A stretch of DNA of 18,069 nucleotides, taken from JARROD01 sp037384225. GTDB lineage: Bacteria; Pseudomonadota; Gammaproteobacteria; Pseudomonadales; Cellvibrionaceae. Within the stretch, counting starts at the first letter, position 1; each line of letters opens with the position of its first letter. Below are positions 7,935 to 16,700 of this stretch, one piece after another. Both the position numbers and the translations under genes were made by a program. The stretch is from assembly GCA_037384225.1 (NCBI GenBank), contig JARROD010000063.1:1-18069 (forward strand). The letters are read 5' to 3'. Below the pieces are notes generated by a model that saw only the letters and a list, made by a program, of their open reading frames with translations, searched no databases and had not been told where the DNA came from.

Positions 7935-8325
7935 TTACGGACAGGACGTGACAGGTGTAAAAAACGGGGCCGGTTTACCCTTGTCATCCGGCTCGAAAAC
8001 AACGCCAACCCTTTGTCCGATTTCAATGGAATCCAGATCGTCACTGAGAATATTGGTAAGCATTATCGGACCCTCGTCCAGCCGCACATAGGCAATACAA
8101 TAAGGTACCTTTGCGCGATAGGAGACGCTGCAGGAATAAATTTCGCCCAGGCCTGGGGATTCGACCCACTCGGTTTCCCCGCCCGTAAGGGCTTTTTTCA
8201 CGCGGATAGTAAAAATGTTTGCCCGTGTCCCTGCAGCGTTGAAGCAGGAATACCCCCCTCGCGGCGGCATCCCAGAAGTGCGTTTGTTCTGCATTCAACG
8301 CTGTTATCTCATCACTTGCTTTCAT
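7935..8325 (-). pseudogene. DUF35 OB-fold/rubredoxin-like protein, frameshifted
   Basis: DUF35 proteins (ChsH2-like) bind acyl-CoA and partner SCP2-type thiolases or aldolases. The first frame (from ATG 8325) gives the N-terminal helix and LLQRCRDTGKHFYYPRE; the second, one base on, gives GGETEWVESPGLGEIYSCSV, YRAKVPYCIAYVRLDEGPIM and IGQRVGVVFEP to the stop at 7935. Together they make one ~129-aa protein of normal length. The switch lies near 8187-8200, where an A6 run (T6 on plus, 8193-8198) precedes CCC; one extra base, or two missing, explains it. The zinc-ribbon segment keeps only one of the usual four Cys, so metal binding is doubtful even in the repaired form. It follows the thiolase gene by 21 nt, the expected pairing. 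Could also be a sequencing error. Confidence 0.8.
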
Positions 8326-8346
8326 TCGCGTGTTTCTCTGTATCGT

Positions 8347-9528
8347 TTATTCCCGCTCCAGGATCAGGGTGGCGCTGCCGTGACGACCGCCGAGCTGTCC
8401 ACCGGTGCCGTGAACCAGCGCCAGGCGACAGTCGGGCACCTGTACCGCGGGATGCGCCTCCCCCCTGAGTTGCCGCACCGCTTCTATAACCTTGGTCATG
8501 CCCCCGCGGTTAGATGGATGGTTATTACACAGACCGCCGCCATCCGTATTCACCGCCAACCTGCCCACTCCCGCAATCAAGCCGCCATCGGCGACAAATT
8601 CTCCCCCCCTTCCGGGCTCGCAAAAACCGAGGTTTTCCAGTTGCACCAGCACGGTAATAGTGAAACTGTCATACACGGATGCGTATTGGATGTCGGCGGG
8701 CTTGACGCCGGCCTCGGCAAAGGCTTGCGCGCCCGATTTCACGCCCCCCGATTCCAGGATATCAAAGTAACCCCCATTGAGGTGCCTGACCGCGTAACCC
8801 GCGCCTATGGGTGTGATAAGGGGTCGCTTAAGGCTGCGCGCGACCTCGGGGTGGGCGACGATAAGCGCACCGCCACCATCGGAAACCACACAACAGTCGA
8901 GCCTGTGCAGGGGGTCGGCGATAAGCGGCGAGTTCAACACATCCTCGACGGTAACCACATTTTTCAACATAGCATGGGGATTGTGCTGGGCGTGATGGGA
9001 GGCGGCAACTTTGATCCAGGCGAGCTGTTCCGAGGTGGTACCATGCTCGTACATATGCCGTTTGGCGACCATACCGTACATATTGGTAACCACGGGTTTA
9101 AAGGGGGCCTCGAAGGGGAATTCCGCCGTGTCCATTACCTGGCCGTGCATGGCATCCGGGCGCGCGGCCTCGGCGCGGGGACGGCCCGCCAGGGTGATCA
9201 GCGCGACGCGGCATTTGCCGGCCTCTATGGCCTGCACGGCATGGGCGACATGATTGATATAGGCCGAGCCCCAACTTTCCGTGGTATCGAGATGGCGCAG
9301 GTTGAGCCCCAGATACTCCGCAATGGAAAAGGGGCCTATTCCGGGCGCCGACCAACCGGGAATATCGCCGGCACAAAAATACCCATCGATATCCGCAAGG
9401 TTTAACCCCGCGTCCTTAATTGCCCCCAGCGCCACGTCGGCGTGAAGCTGTGCCACGGTGCGATCCACCGCTTTGCGTGTCGGGTGCTCGTAGGCACCGA
9501 CAATATACGCCTTACTTTTCAGACTCAT
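8347..9528 (-). CDS. SCP2-type thiolase-like protein (acetyl-CoA acetyltransferase family)
   Basis: A 393-aa thiolase-fold protein of the SCP-x/Ltp2-like group that works on acyl-CoA, either breaking or forming a carbon-carbon bond. Features: TTESWGSAYINHVAHA at 82-97, where classic thiolases carry the nucleophile Cys but this one has WGS; RLDCCVVSDGGGALIV at 209-224; VYDSFTITVL at 285-294; GLCNNHPSNRGG at 332-343 with H337; and VHGTGGQLGG at 372-381. Tyr286 lies in the region of the tyrosine used by Ltp2-type aldolases. Lack of the Cys is common in DUF35-linked members, which fits the next gene. Start ATG 9528, GGGG five to six nt upstream. It follows the hydrolase by 211 nt and probably shares its GntR control. 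Substrate unknown (steroid side chain or other branched acyl-CoA is inference). Confidence 0.87.
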   Translation of the reverse strand: MSLKSKAYIVGAYEHPTRKAVDRTVAQLHADVALGAIKDAGLNLADIDGYFCAGDIPGWSAPGIGPFSIAEYLGLNLRHLDTTESWGSAYINHVAHAVQAIEAGKCRVALITLAGRPRAEAARPDAMHGQVMDTAEFPFEAPFKPVVTNMYGMVAKRHMYEHGTTSEQLAWIKVAASHHAQHNPHAMLKNVVTVEDVLNSPLIADPLHRLDCCVVSDGGGALIVAHPEVARSLKRPLITPIGAGYAVRHLNGGYFDILESGGVKSGAQAFAEAGVKPADIQYASVYDSFTITVLVQLENLGFCEPGRGGEFVADGGLIAGVGRLAVNTDGGGLCNNHPSNRGGMTKVIEAVRQLRGEAHPAVQVPDCRLALVHGTGGQLGGRHGSATLILERE

Positions 9529-9739
9529 TGGCCCCGTCCCACGTCTGGTCTCAGCCCTTAAGCGTTATTTCCATTTTCATAACAGTAGCTCAATTCTATA
9601 CCCATCGATGCGTGACAGGGTATCGAATAAACTGCCCGCCAGGAGCCTGGAAGTTGCAGATACGGGACGTTTTTCAGCGGCCGGGCCGGCCATCAGCAAC
9701 ACTCTGCTGGCAGCACGAACAGCGGTGGGGCTGATCACA

Positions 9740-10438
9740 TCAAAATAGCCAGTCTCGCATAGCACCGGCCACAGCTTCGGGCTCTTCCGCAGGGGCCATA
9801 TGCCCGGCTTCGGCAATCACAACCAATCGGCTGCCCGGAAGTTTTTGCTGTATCGACTGATGCTGGGAAACCGGGCTCCATTGATCTTCTTCACCCACCA
9901 GTAATAATGTGGGCACGTCAATGCGAGACAAAACCGGCTCAGCGTCGGGGCGGTTTAAAAGTGCCTTGATTTGGCCGTTAAACGCCGCGACAGAGTAAGA
10001 CTCCACCATCGCCATCAGGGTCGACATCAACGCTTTGTCGGCCAGCCCCTTGCGGCTCATCATGGGCGGTAACCACTCGCGGGCCAAGGCCTGCATCCCC
10101 TGTGTTTTCGCAAGGGACAATAACCGCTGGCGTCCGGCAACCTCCGATTCTCGCCGCGCGTGAATGCCGGTATCGAAAAGCGCCAGCCGGCTCACCCGCG
10201 AGGGCGAGCGCCGAATAACCTCCAACGCCGCGCGCCCTCCCATGGAGTGCCCACAGAGTGCGAAACGGGAAGGCGCCCTGTCCAATACCCGGTCGGCCAT
10301 GGCCTCGATGCTGTCGCAACCGTCGAGTGCGATGACCAGAGAATCCGCCACATCCTGTAACTGCGCGGCCACAGCGTCCCACACCTGGTGACCGCACAAC
10401 AGACCAGGCAACAAAACCAATGGAGTTCTGACGGCCAC
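9740..10438 (-). CDS. Alpha/beta hydrolase
   Basis: An alpha/beta-fold hydrolase of about 232 aa: PLVLLPGLLCGHQVWDAV (strand 3 and oxyanion loop), nucleophile Ser in CGHSMGGRAALEV, Asp in LLLVGEEDQWSP and His in AEAGHMAPAEEPE, all three in the right order. It should cut an ester, lactone or thioester; with a thiolase and DUF35 behind it, release of an acid for CoA-linked breakdown is plausible. Start: the frame is open to an ATG at 10513, but that ATG lies inside the 32-bp dyad. GTG at 10438 has GGGGAG (10452-10447) with an 8-nt spacer and puts the protein start just before the first beta strand, so it is preferred. The segment behind it up to 9529 shows no gene. Confidence 0.85.
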   Translation of the reverse strand: MAVRTPLVLLPGLLCGHQVWDAVAAQLQDVADSLVIALDGCDSIEAMADRVLDRAPSRFALCGHSMGGRAALEVIRRSPSRVSRLALFDTGIHARRESEVAGRQRLLSLAKTQGMQALAREWLPPMMSRKGLADKALMSTLMAMVESYSVAAFNGQIKALLNRPDAEPVLSRIDVPTLLLVGEEDQWSPVSQHQSIQQKLPGSRLVVIAEAGHMAPAEEPEAVAGAMRDWLF

Positions 10439-10482
10439 TCGCTGTTCTCCCCACAAATTAAGGCTGAAGTTCAGTCTGTCAT

Positions 10483-10514
10483 ATTGTATCCAGTTAATCA
10501 ATATTGGATACAAT
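10483..10514. promoter_or_regulatory. 32-bp dyad, probable GntR operator
   Basis: ATTGTATCCA (10483-10492) and TGGATACAAT (10505-10514) are exact inverted copies with a 12-bp spacer; arm centres are 22 bp (two helical turns) apart. It lies 45 bp before the GTG start of the hydrolase and about 210 bp before the divergent GntR/FCD gene. FCD-type regulators commonly bind A/T-rich TTGTAT..ATACAA dyads. On the minus strand the arms overlap a possible TTGTAT/TACAAT promoter (19-bp spacer), which would fit repression. Binding by the adjacent regulator is inference. Confidence 0.72.
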
Positions 10515-10574
10515 CGTCACCTCTCCCAGGCCACTTGACCTGCTTTGCCCTTCAGGTCGCGGATTCGGGTAGAA

Positions 10575-10604
10575 TATACCCAAAACGTTTGAGATTTAGG
10601 TATA
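10575..10604. repeat. Dispersed repeat, full copy D
   Basis: TATACCCAAAACGTTTGAG ... GGTATA, 30 bp; 28 of 30 positions agree with copy C. The core AAACGTTT is a perfect palindrome here. It lies in the divergent gap between the hydrolase operator and the GntR gene. Confidence 0.8.
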
Positions 10605-10723
10605 TGAACGCCGCTAAACAAGAGAATTGAAGCGCAGGGCTGAAACCGATTTCGCCTGCGCAGACCCTTTTTAGTGGCGAGACTTATAAAACTGTTGATA
10701 TCAAGTACGGAGCCAACGTTCAA

Positions 10724-11431
10724 ATGCCATCAAGCCCTCTGCAACAATTGCGGGAAATGATTCTCGCAGGAGAACTCGCTCCCGGCGAACGCATTACTGA
10801 ATCGGAATTAGCCGACAGGCTGGGCGTTTCCAGAACCCCTATACGCAATGCGCTGCCCGCCCTGGCGACAGAGGGTTTAATCGAACCGGCGGGGAAAAGA
10901 GGCTATTCCGTCAAGGAGTTTGTGGGTGAAGAGAGCCTCAACGCCCTCGAACTTCGTTCCATACTCGAGGGCGTTGCGGCCAAGCGCCTGGCGGAAAATG
11001 GCGTACCTCCCGCCGTATTAGCGGAACTGGAGCTGTGCCTGTTGCGGGGCGATGAGCTGTTTAAAAAACACTATGTTACTTTTGAGGACGAGGATTTATA
11101 CGGTCAAATGAACGAGCGTTTTCACCGAATCATCGTGGAAAATTGTGGCTCGCCAATGCTCGCCTCTTTCGTTGAAAGGCTCAACAAGGTGCCTTTTATC
11201 GCCCCATCGGCCGTTATTTTCAACCAGGTGGGGTTGGATCGCGCCTATGAAATACTGTTTCGCGCCCACGGACAGCACCACGCCATTACCGAGGCGATAC
11301 GTGAAGGCGACGGCGCCAGAGCTGAAAACCTGTTTAGAGAACACGGCCACTCTCAACGCCAGAGCGTGTTCTCACATATCGCCAGAAACAAAGCGCTCTC
11401 ATCCTCCCATAAGGAAGGGGCCGAGTCTTAA
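10724..11431 (+). CDS. GntR-family (FCD) transcriptional regulator
   Basis: A 235-aa regulator. Residues ~1-65 are a winged helix: PLQQLREMILAGELAPGERI, then TESELADRLGVSRTPIRNAL, ATEGLIEPAGKRGYSV. Residues ~75-215 are the all-helical FCD ligand domain with the metal/ligand residues expected of it: NERFHRIIVENCGS, HGQHHAITEAIREGD and FREHGHSQR. Such proteins bind a small organic acid or acyl-CoA and usually repress the neighbouring catabolic genes. It is divergent from the hydrolase-thiolase-DUF35 genes, and the dyad at 10483-10514 is the likely target. Start ATG 10724 has GGAG about 11 nt upstream; the first residues already match the family. Ligand unknown. Confidence 0.92.
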   Translation: MPSSPLQQLREMILAGELAPGERITESELADRLGVSRTPIRNALPALATEGLIEPAGKRGYSVKEFVGEESLNALELRSILEGVAAKRLAENGVPPAVLAELELCLLRGDELFKKHYVTFEDEDLYGQMNERFHRIIVENCGSPMLASFVERLNKVPFIAPSAVIFNQVGLDRAYEILFRAHGQHHAITEAIREGDGARAENLFREHGHSQRQSVFSHIARNKALSSSHKEGAES

Positions 11432-11532
11432 CTTCTCAATAACCCGGAGTCGGCACAGCGTCAGGCGGACATCCGGAGAGAAATGCGAACCATCAAATAG
11501 AAGAAATCCACCCTATTTTTAGAATACTTTCC

Positions 11533-11562
11533 TTGACTACTGTATATTTGCACAGCTAATCT
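11533..11562 (+). promoter_or_regulatory. LexA-controlled promoter of imuA
   Basis: TACTGTATATTTGCACAGCT at 11538-11557 contains a perfect SOS core, CTGT-N8-ACAG. TTGACT at 11533-11538 serves as -35 and TAATCT at 11557-11562 as -10 (18-bp spacer), so LexA would cover the promoter. A second -10 option, TATATT, lies within the box at 11543-11548. The imuA start codon is at 11569, so the transcript would have almost no leader. Confidence 0.85.
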
Positions 11563-11568
11563 TACTGT

Positions 11569-12303
11569 ATGAATACACCTCTGCAACAGTTACTCGAACA
11601 CCCGGCTCTCTGGCAAGCCTCTCGAGGCCGCGAGCTAAAGCCCAGTGTTGCCGCCAGTGTGATAGCGACGGGACACCCACCCCTCGATACCCGGTTGCAC
11701 GACGGTGGCTGGCCCCAGGGCGCCACCACCGAGTTGCTGGGACCAATCGATGCGGGGGCATTCAGACTCCTGCTGCCGACTTTGCGCCAACTGCAGCAAC
11801 GCCCCTGGCTGGTGTTCCTGGCTCCGCCCTATATGCCCAATGGGCCGGCGCTGACTGCCGCCGGGATAAACCTGGCCCAACTCCTGATCATTAAGCCGCG
11901 CAATCTGCGTGAGTTATTGTGGTGCGCCAATCAGACCCTGAGTTCCGGTAGTTGCGCTGCCGTCGTGACCTGGGCCAATCGGCTCCCAATCGGCAATCGG
12001 GATTTGCGCCGACTGCAACAGGCGGCACACCAGGGCAACAGCTGGCACGTGCTGTTGCGATCCGAACAATTCGCGCAAGAGGCTTCGCCCTCGGCATTGC
12101 GTATCGTCTATAACAGCAAACCGACCGGCGACCTGCAACTTCAGATCATCAAACAGCGCGGCGGCTGGAGCGGACAATCGCTCCAGTTATCCCTGACACC
12201 CGAACTGCAACAACGCTGTTATATACCGCCGCAACAACTCCCCGTGCATCTGGCCGGGATGCCGTCACTCGCGGCCCGCAACCGCCGTTACCCCCATCGT
12301 TAA
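11569..12303 (+). CDS. imuA: ImuA, SulA/RecA-like translesion synthesis accessory protein
   Basis: A 244-aa ImuA, the RecA-fold partner that, with ImuB and DnaE2, forms the SOS-induced complex for mutagenic bypass of DNA damage. Recognised from the N-terminus LLEHPALWQASR, the stretch ATGHPPLDTRLHDGGWPQGA plus TTELLG (position of the degenerate P-loop segment), LVFLAPPYMPNGPALTAAGI, LLIIKPRNLRELLWCANQTL and WHVLLRS. Directly behind a perfect LexA box and 24 nt before imuB, so the two should be one transcript. Start ATG 11569 fits the family N-terminus, but no ribosome site precedes it and it lies at or just after the predicted transcription start, so it may be read leaderless. Confidence 0.92.
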   Translation: MNTPLQQLLEHPALWQASRGRELKPSVAASVIATGHPPLDTRLHDGGWPQGATTELLGPIDAGAFRLLLPTLRQLQQRPWLVFLAPPYMPNGPALTAAGINLAQLLIIKPRNLRELLWCANQTLSSGSCAAVVTWANRLPIGNRDLRRLQQAAHQGNSWHVLLRSEQFAQEASPSALRIVYNSKPTGDLQLQIIKQRGGWSGQSLQLSLTPELQQRCYIPPQQLPVHLAGMPSLAARNRRYPHR

Positions 12304-12327
12304 ATCCATCTAACGAGGCCCGTGGCA

Positions 12328-13684
12328 ATGCTCAATCCCCTGTGGCTCTGCCTGCGTTTTCCACAGTTAGCCCTGGACGGCGTCTTGCGGGGCAACGAGG
12401 CTCGGGCGGGCCTCGCACCCGAGCTAGAAGCCAGCGAGCGGGAAAAACACAGAGAGGAAAAAGCCCTGCGGTTTTTGGCCGACTGGGCCTATCAATTTAC
12501 CCCCGCCGTAAGCCCGCATCCCCCCGATACCCTGCTGCTGGAAATTGCCGGCTGCCTGCGCCTGTTTGGCGGACTGCAAAAGCTGCGGCACGCGATAGAC
12601 AGCGGATTGCAACAGCTCGGCTTCACCTGCGCCTGCGCCGTGGCCCACACGCCCAAAGCGGCGATTGCCTTCAGCCACAGCGCGCCACCACAACCATTGG
12701 CGGATACTTTTCCGCCCAGTGCACAGACCTTTCTGCAAAGCCTGCAACATACGCCCCTGGCACACTTGGCGCTGAACCCTAAACAACTCCGGCAGCTGCA
12801 TCAACTCGGACTGAGCCGCGCCGGCGAACTCCTGGCGTTGCCCAAAGCCGATCTCGGCAAACGCTTTGGCAAAGGCCTGGTGACTTACCTGGAAAAACTC
12901 AGCGGCGAAAGCCCGGACCCACAAGCCTATATAACCCCGTCGCCCTGTTTTGAAAGTGAAATGCACTTTCCACACGGCCTGTCCACGGTAGCTATGCTGG
13001 CTCCTGTGATGAGAAGGTTGTTACAGGAACTACACCAATACCTGTCGCGGCGACAGCTTTATTGCAGCGGTTTTTGCTGGCACTTACTGCTCTTCGATAA
13101 ACAAGCCAGGCATTTGCGCATTGAATTGTCCCACGCCCAGGGCCAGCTCGAGACTTTTTATTCACTGACCCAACTGCAACTGGAAAAGTTAGTGCTTACC
13201 GCCGCGGTCGAAACCCTGCTGTTACGCACGGATCAATTGGAACCGGCAGCGCCCGACAATCAACCACTGTTTCGCGAATTGTCCGGCCCCGGTGACAGCG
13301 ACCAGTGGATATTGCTGGACAAACTGCGCGGCCGCCTGGGAGCCGAAGCCCTGTTTTGCCTGCAACTGCAGGACGAGCACCTGCCCGAACTCCGGCAACG
13401 GAAAGCCGCCGGACAACGGACAACGAACTGACGCAGTCCCGCCACCACCTCCGCAGCCACTCTGGCTTTTCGATCCGCCGCAGCCGCTCAAGCAGCGCCA
13501 GGGCAAACTGTATTTTCAGGGGGTATTAACCCTGGTCTCCGGACCACAACGGTTTGACAGTCATTGGTGGCAGCAACGCCAGGCGCGCGATTATTTTATC
13601 GCCCGTCATCAAAACGGTGTCCACTACTCGATCTATCGGGACTGCCTGCACCGGCATTGGTATCTCCACGGCGTATTCAGTTAG
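12328..13684 (+). pseudogene. imuB: ImuB (Y-family-like) split by a 7-bp tandem duplication
   Basis: ImuB is a catalytically inactive Y-family polymerase relative that tethers ImuA and DnaE2 to the sliding clamp. The first frame runs to TGA at 13429-13431: LNPLWLCLRFPQLALDGV at the start, the helix-hairpin-helix region LHQLGLSRAGELLALPKADL and a little-finger part with DNQPLFREL (a possible clamp-binding site). The next frame carries the rest, PPPPPQPLWLFDPPQPL, GPQRFDSHWW, ARDYFIARHQNG and HWYLHGVFS, to TAG at 13684. CGGACAA stands twice in a row at 13410-13423; removing one copy joins both frames into a normal ~449-aa ImuB. As written the product lacks the last ~85 residues, a region needed for partner binding in studied ImuBs. 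Start: ATG 12328, with GAGG 9 nt upstream; GTG 12322 is too close to it. Confidence 0.88.
13410..13423 (+). repeat. 7-bp tandem duplication in imuB
   Basis: CGGACAACGGACAA, two exact 7-bp units. It shifts the imuB frame by +1 and brings a TGA six bases after the repeat. Deleting one unit gives an open frame through the conserved C-terminus. Confidence 0.9.
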
Positions 13685-13723
13685 GGACGTGCAAAGTACC
13701 GGCGTGCCAACGAAGTAAAAAAG

Positions 13724-13734
13724 CGCTTTGGGTA
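13724..13734. repeat. Dispersed repeat, short remnant E
   Basis: CGCTTTGGGTA, an 11-bp match to the reverse complement of copies A-C, in the 56-bp gap between the convergent imuB and dnaE2 stops. Too short to be sure; it may be a remnant or chance. Confidence 0.3.
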
Positions 13735-13740
13735 GAGCTG

Positions 13741-16700
13741 TTACTGAAAATCACGTGATGACGTGCACAGAGACGGCAAGGTGTCGGTGTGATCTTGTAT
13801 TTCCCCGGCGATAACATGGATGACGTTATCTTTGCTTTCCATAACCCCTTTGATCAACAATAATTTACCTTTTAGAACGGGTTGACGATACCGGTTTTGC
13901 AGGTCCCGCCATACTACGACATTGATATTGCCGGTTTCATCCTCCAGTGTCATAAAGAGCACGCCGGATGCTGTGCCGGGGCGCTGGCGGCCAGTGACAA
14001 GTCCGGCGATGCGCACAAAGCGACCGTGGTTAAGATGAAAGAGTTGCGCCGCTTGCCGGCACCGATTAAACGGTGGTTGGTCTCGCAATATCGCCATGGG
14101 ATGGCGATTAAGGGTGAGACCCACACTCGCATAATCCATGACAAGGTCATCCACTTCCGTCGGCGTGGGAAGCGTGACAGTTTCTGAATCGGCCGCCGCT
14201 AATTCAGTTGCGTCGCTCAGTAGCGGTTTTGTGTTTTCAACGGCAAAAGTGTGCCAATGGGCATGATGCCGGTCACCGGCCAACGGTTTCAATGCGCCGC
14301 TATCGGCCAAGGCATTCATATCCCCGCGGTTGAGCTGCGCCCACTGCGCCAGCGCCTGCACACTGGTAAATTCGCGTGTTTGCCGCGCCTGCAGCAGCCG
14401 TTCGGCACCGTCGCGGCTCAGCCCTTTTACCAACCGAAAACCCAGCCGCAGTACTGGCCTTTGCTCCAGGATAGGGTTACCCCTGTCATATTCAAGCGTG
14501 TGATCCCAGCGGCTGGACAGAATATCCACTGGCAATACCTGAACATGGTGACGTTGAGCATCCTGCACCAGTTGTGACGGTGAATAAAATCCCATGGGCA
14601 AGCTGTTCAACAGGCCGCAGTAAAAAGCAGCCGGATAGTGGCACTTCAACCACGCAGAAACATAAACCAGCAACGCGAAGCTACTGGCATGACTTTCGGG
14701 AAAGCCATACTCACCGAAACCTTGCATTTGCTTGAACAACCGTTCGGCAAAATCGCGCTCGTAACCGTTCGCCAACATCCCATTGATCACCTTGTCTTTG
14801 AACATTTGCAGGTTGCCGTTGCGACCCCAGGTGGCCATGGCGCGGCGCAATTTATCGGCCTCACCACCGGAAAAACCGGCCGCCACCATAACCAGTTTAA
14901 TGACCTGCTCCTGGAAAATCGGCACTCCCAGGGTGCGTTCCAGAACGGATTTAACGGCGTCATTGGGGTAAGTAACCAGTTCATCGCCATTGCGTCTTCT
15001 AAGGTAGGGATGAACCATATTTCCCTGAATCGGCCCAGGCCGGACTATGGCGACCTCGATAACCAAATCGTAAAAGGTTTGCGGCCGCAACCGAGGCAAC
15101 ATACTCATTTGCGCCCGGGACTCCACCTGAAAGACACCGACGCTGTCACCGCGGCTCAGCATCTGGTAGGTTTTTGGGTCCTCATTGGGAATGTTTTCAA
15201 TGGCTATTGGATTAGGGTGACAACGGTTAATCAACGCCAGCGTTTTTCGAATAGCCGTCAACATACCGAGCGCCAGCACATCGACCTTGAGCAAACCCAG
15301 CGCTTCGATATCCTCTTTATCCCACTGAATAATGGTGCGGTCTTTCATCGCGGCATTTTCTATGGGTACCAGTGTACTGGTGGGGCTGCGGGTAATAATA
15401 AAACCGCCGACATGTTGTGACAGATGACGAGGGAAGCCAAGAATGTCGCAGACACACCCTAAGAACTGTTGCGCCACGGGACTTTCAGGATCGATATTGG
15501 CTTCACCTAAACGAACCGCCAACTCATGGGGTTGATCCCACCAGGAGAGATTTTTCGCCAGACGTTCAAGCAGCAGCGCATCCAGCCCCAGGGCCTTGCC
15601 CACATCGCGGATGGCACTGCGGGGGCGGTAGGTAATGACAGTGGCGGCCAGTGCGGCACGTTTGCGGGTGTATTTGCGGTAAATATATTGAATCACCTCT
15701 TCGCGGCGCTCGTGCTCGAAATCGACATCGATATCCGGCGGTTCGTTGCGCTCTCTGGAAATAAAGCGCTCGAATAACAGTTCACTTTGTGCCGGATTCA
15801 CCTCGGTGATAAAGAGGCAGTAACACACGGCGGAGTTAGCCGCGGAACCGCGGCCCTGGCACAGAATTTTCTGCTGGCGGGCAAAGCGCACAATATCTTC
15901 GACGGTCAGAAAATAGTATTCGTATTCAAGTTCGGCGATCAGCGCCAGCTCGCTGTCCAACTGTGCCTGTAGCTTCGGCGTAACGCCCTGCGGCCACCGC
16001 TCACGCGCGCCCCGAAAGGTCAACTCGCGCAAATACCCGCTCGGCGTGAAGGGTTTCGGTACCAGTTCTTTGGGATATTCGTACCGCAGTTCATCCAGCG
16101 AAAACTCGCACAGTTGCGCAATATGCAGCGTCTCGTCCAGCAGCGCCTGGGGGTAGCGTTTTTGCAGTACATCGATGGGATGCAGATAGCGCTCGCCATT
16201 GGCTTGCCGCTGTGAGCCCAGTGCCGGTACCGGCGTATTCAATCGGATCGCGGTCAGCACATCCTGCAGCGGCTTGCGCGCCGCGCAGTGCATATGCGCG
16301 TCGTTGCAGGCCACCATACTGATATCCAGCGTCCGGGCGAGTTGGTAGCAGTGATTATAGTGTGATTGGTCGTCGTCTTCGAGCAACAACTCCACCCCGA
16401 GCCACAGCCGGTTTTTAAAAAAACGTTTCAGGGATTGCCCCAATTGCTGTTGGGGCAGATTGTTTTTCGCGGGCAGCCAAATGGCCAGACAGTGCTGAGT
16501 GCCGAACTGTAGCTCGCTTAAAAACAGCTGGTATTCACCCTTGGCGCTGCGTCGGCGGGCACGCGTGATCAGTGCCGAGATTTCCGTATAGGCAATGCGA
16601 TTGGGCGCCAGTAGCACCAGCTTGACTGAAGATGCCTCCATCGAGGTGACATCATCGGTCAGTAAAAATTCACTGCCGATAATCAGTTGTATAGGTTTGT

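Noticed and set aside
8193..8199. Programmed -1 frameshift at A AAA AAG in the DUF35 gene
   Set aside because: The downstream frame is reached by +1 (or -2), so a -1 slip would lead to the wrong frame.
8215..9405. 396-codon open frame on plus opposite the thiolase
   Set aside because: Shadow of a high-GC coding region; the minus-strand thiolase motifs are clear and the plus frame shows no domain.
9577..9816. 79-codon minus frame overlapping the hydrolase end and the gap before the thiolase
   Set aside because: Overlaps the hydrolase in another frame, no ribosome site and no recognisable family.
12651..12662. CCCAAAGC matches inside imuB (also near 12842) as further repeat copies
   Set aside because: Only 8-9 bases match, within coding sequence, with no TATA arm.
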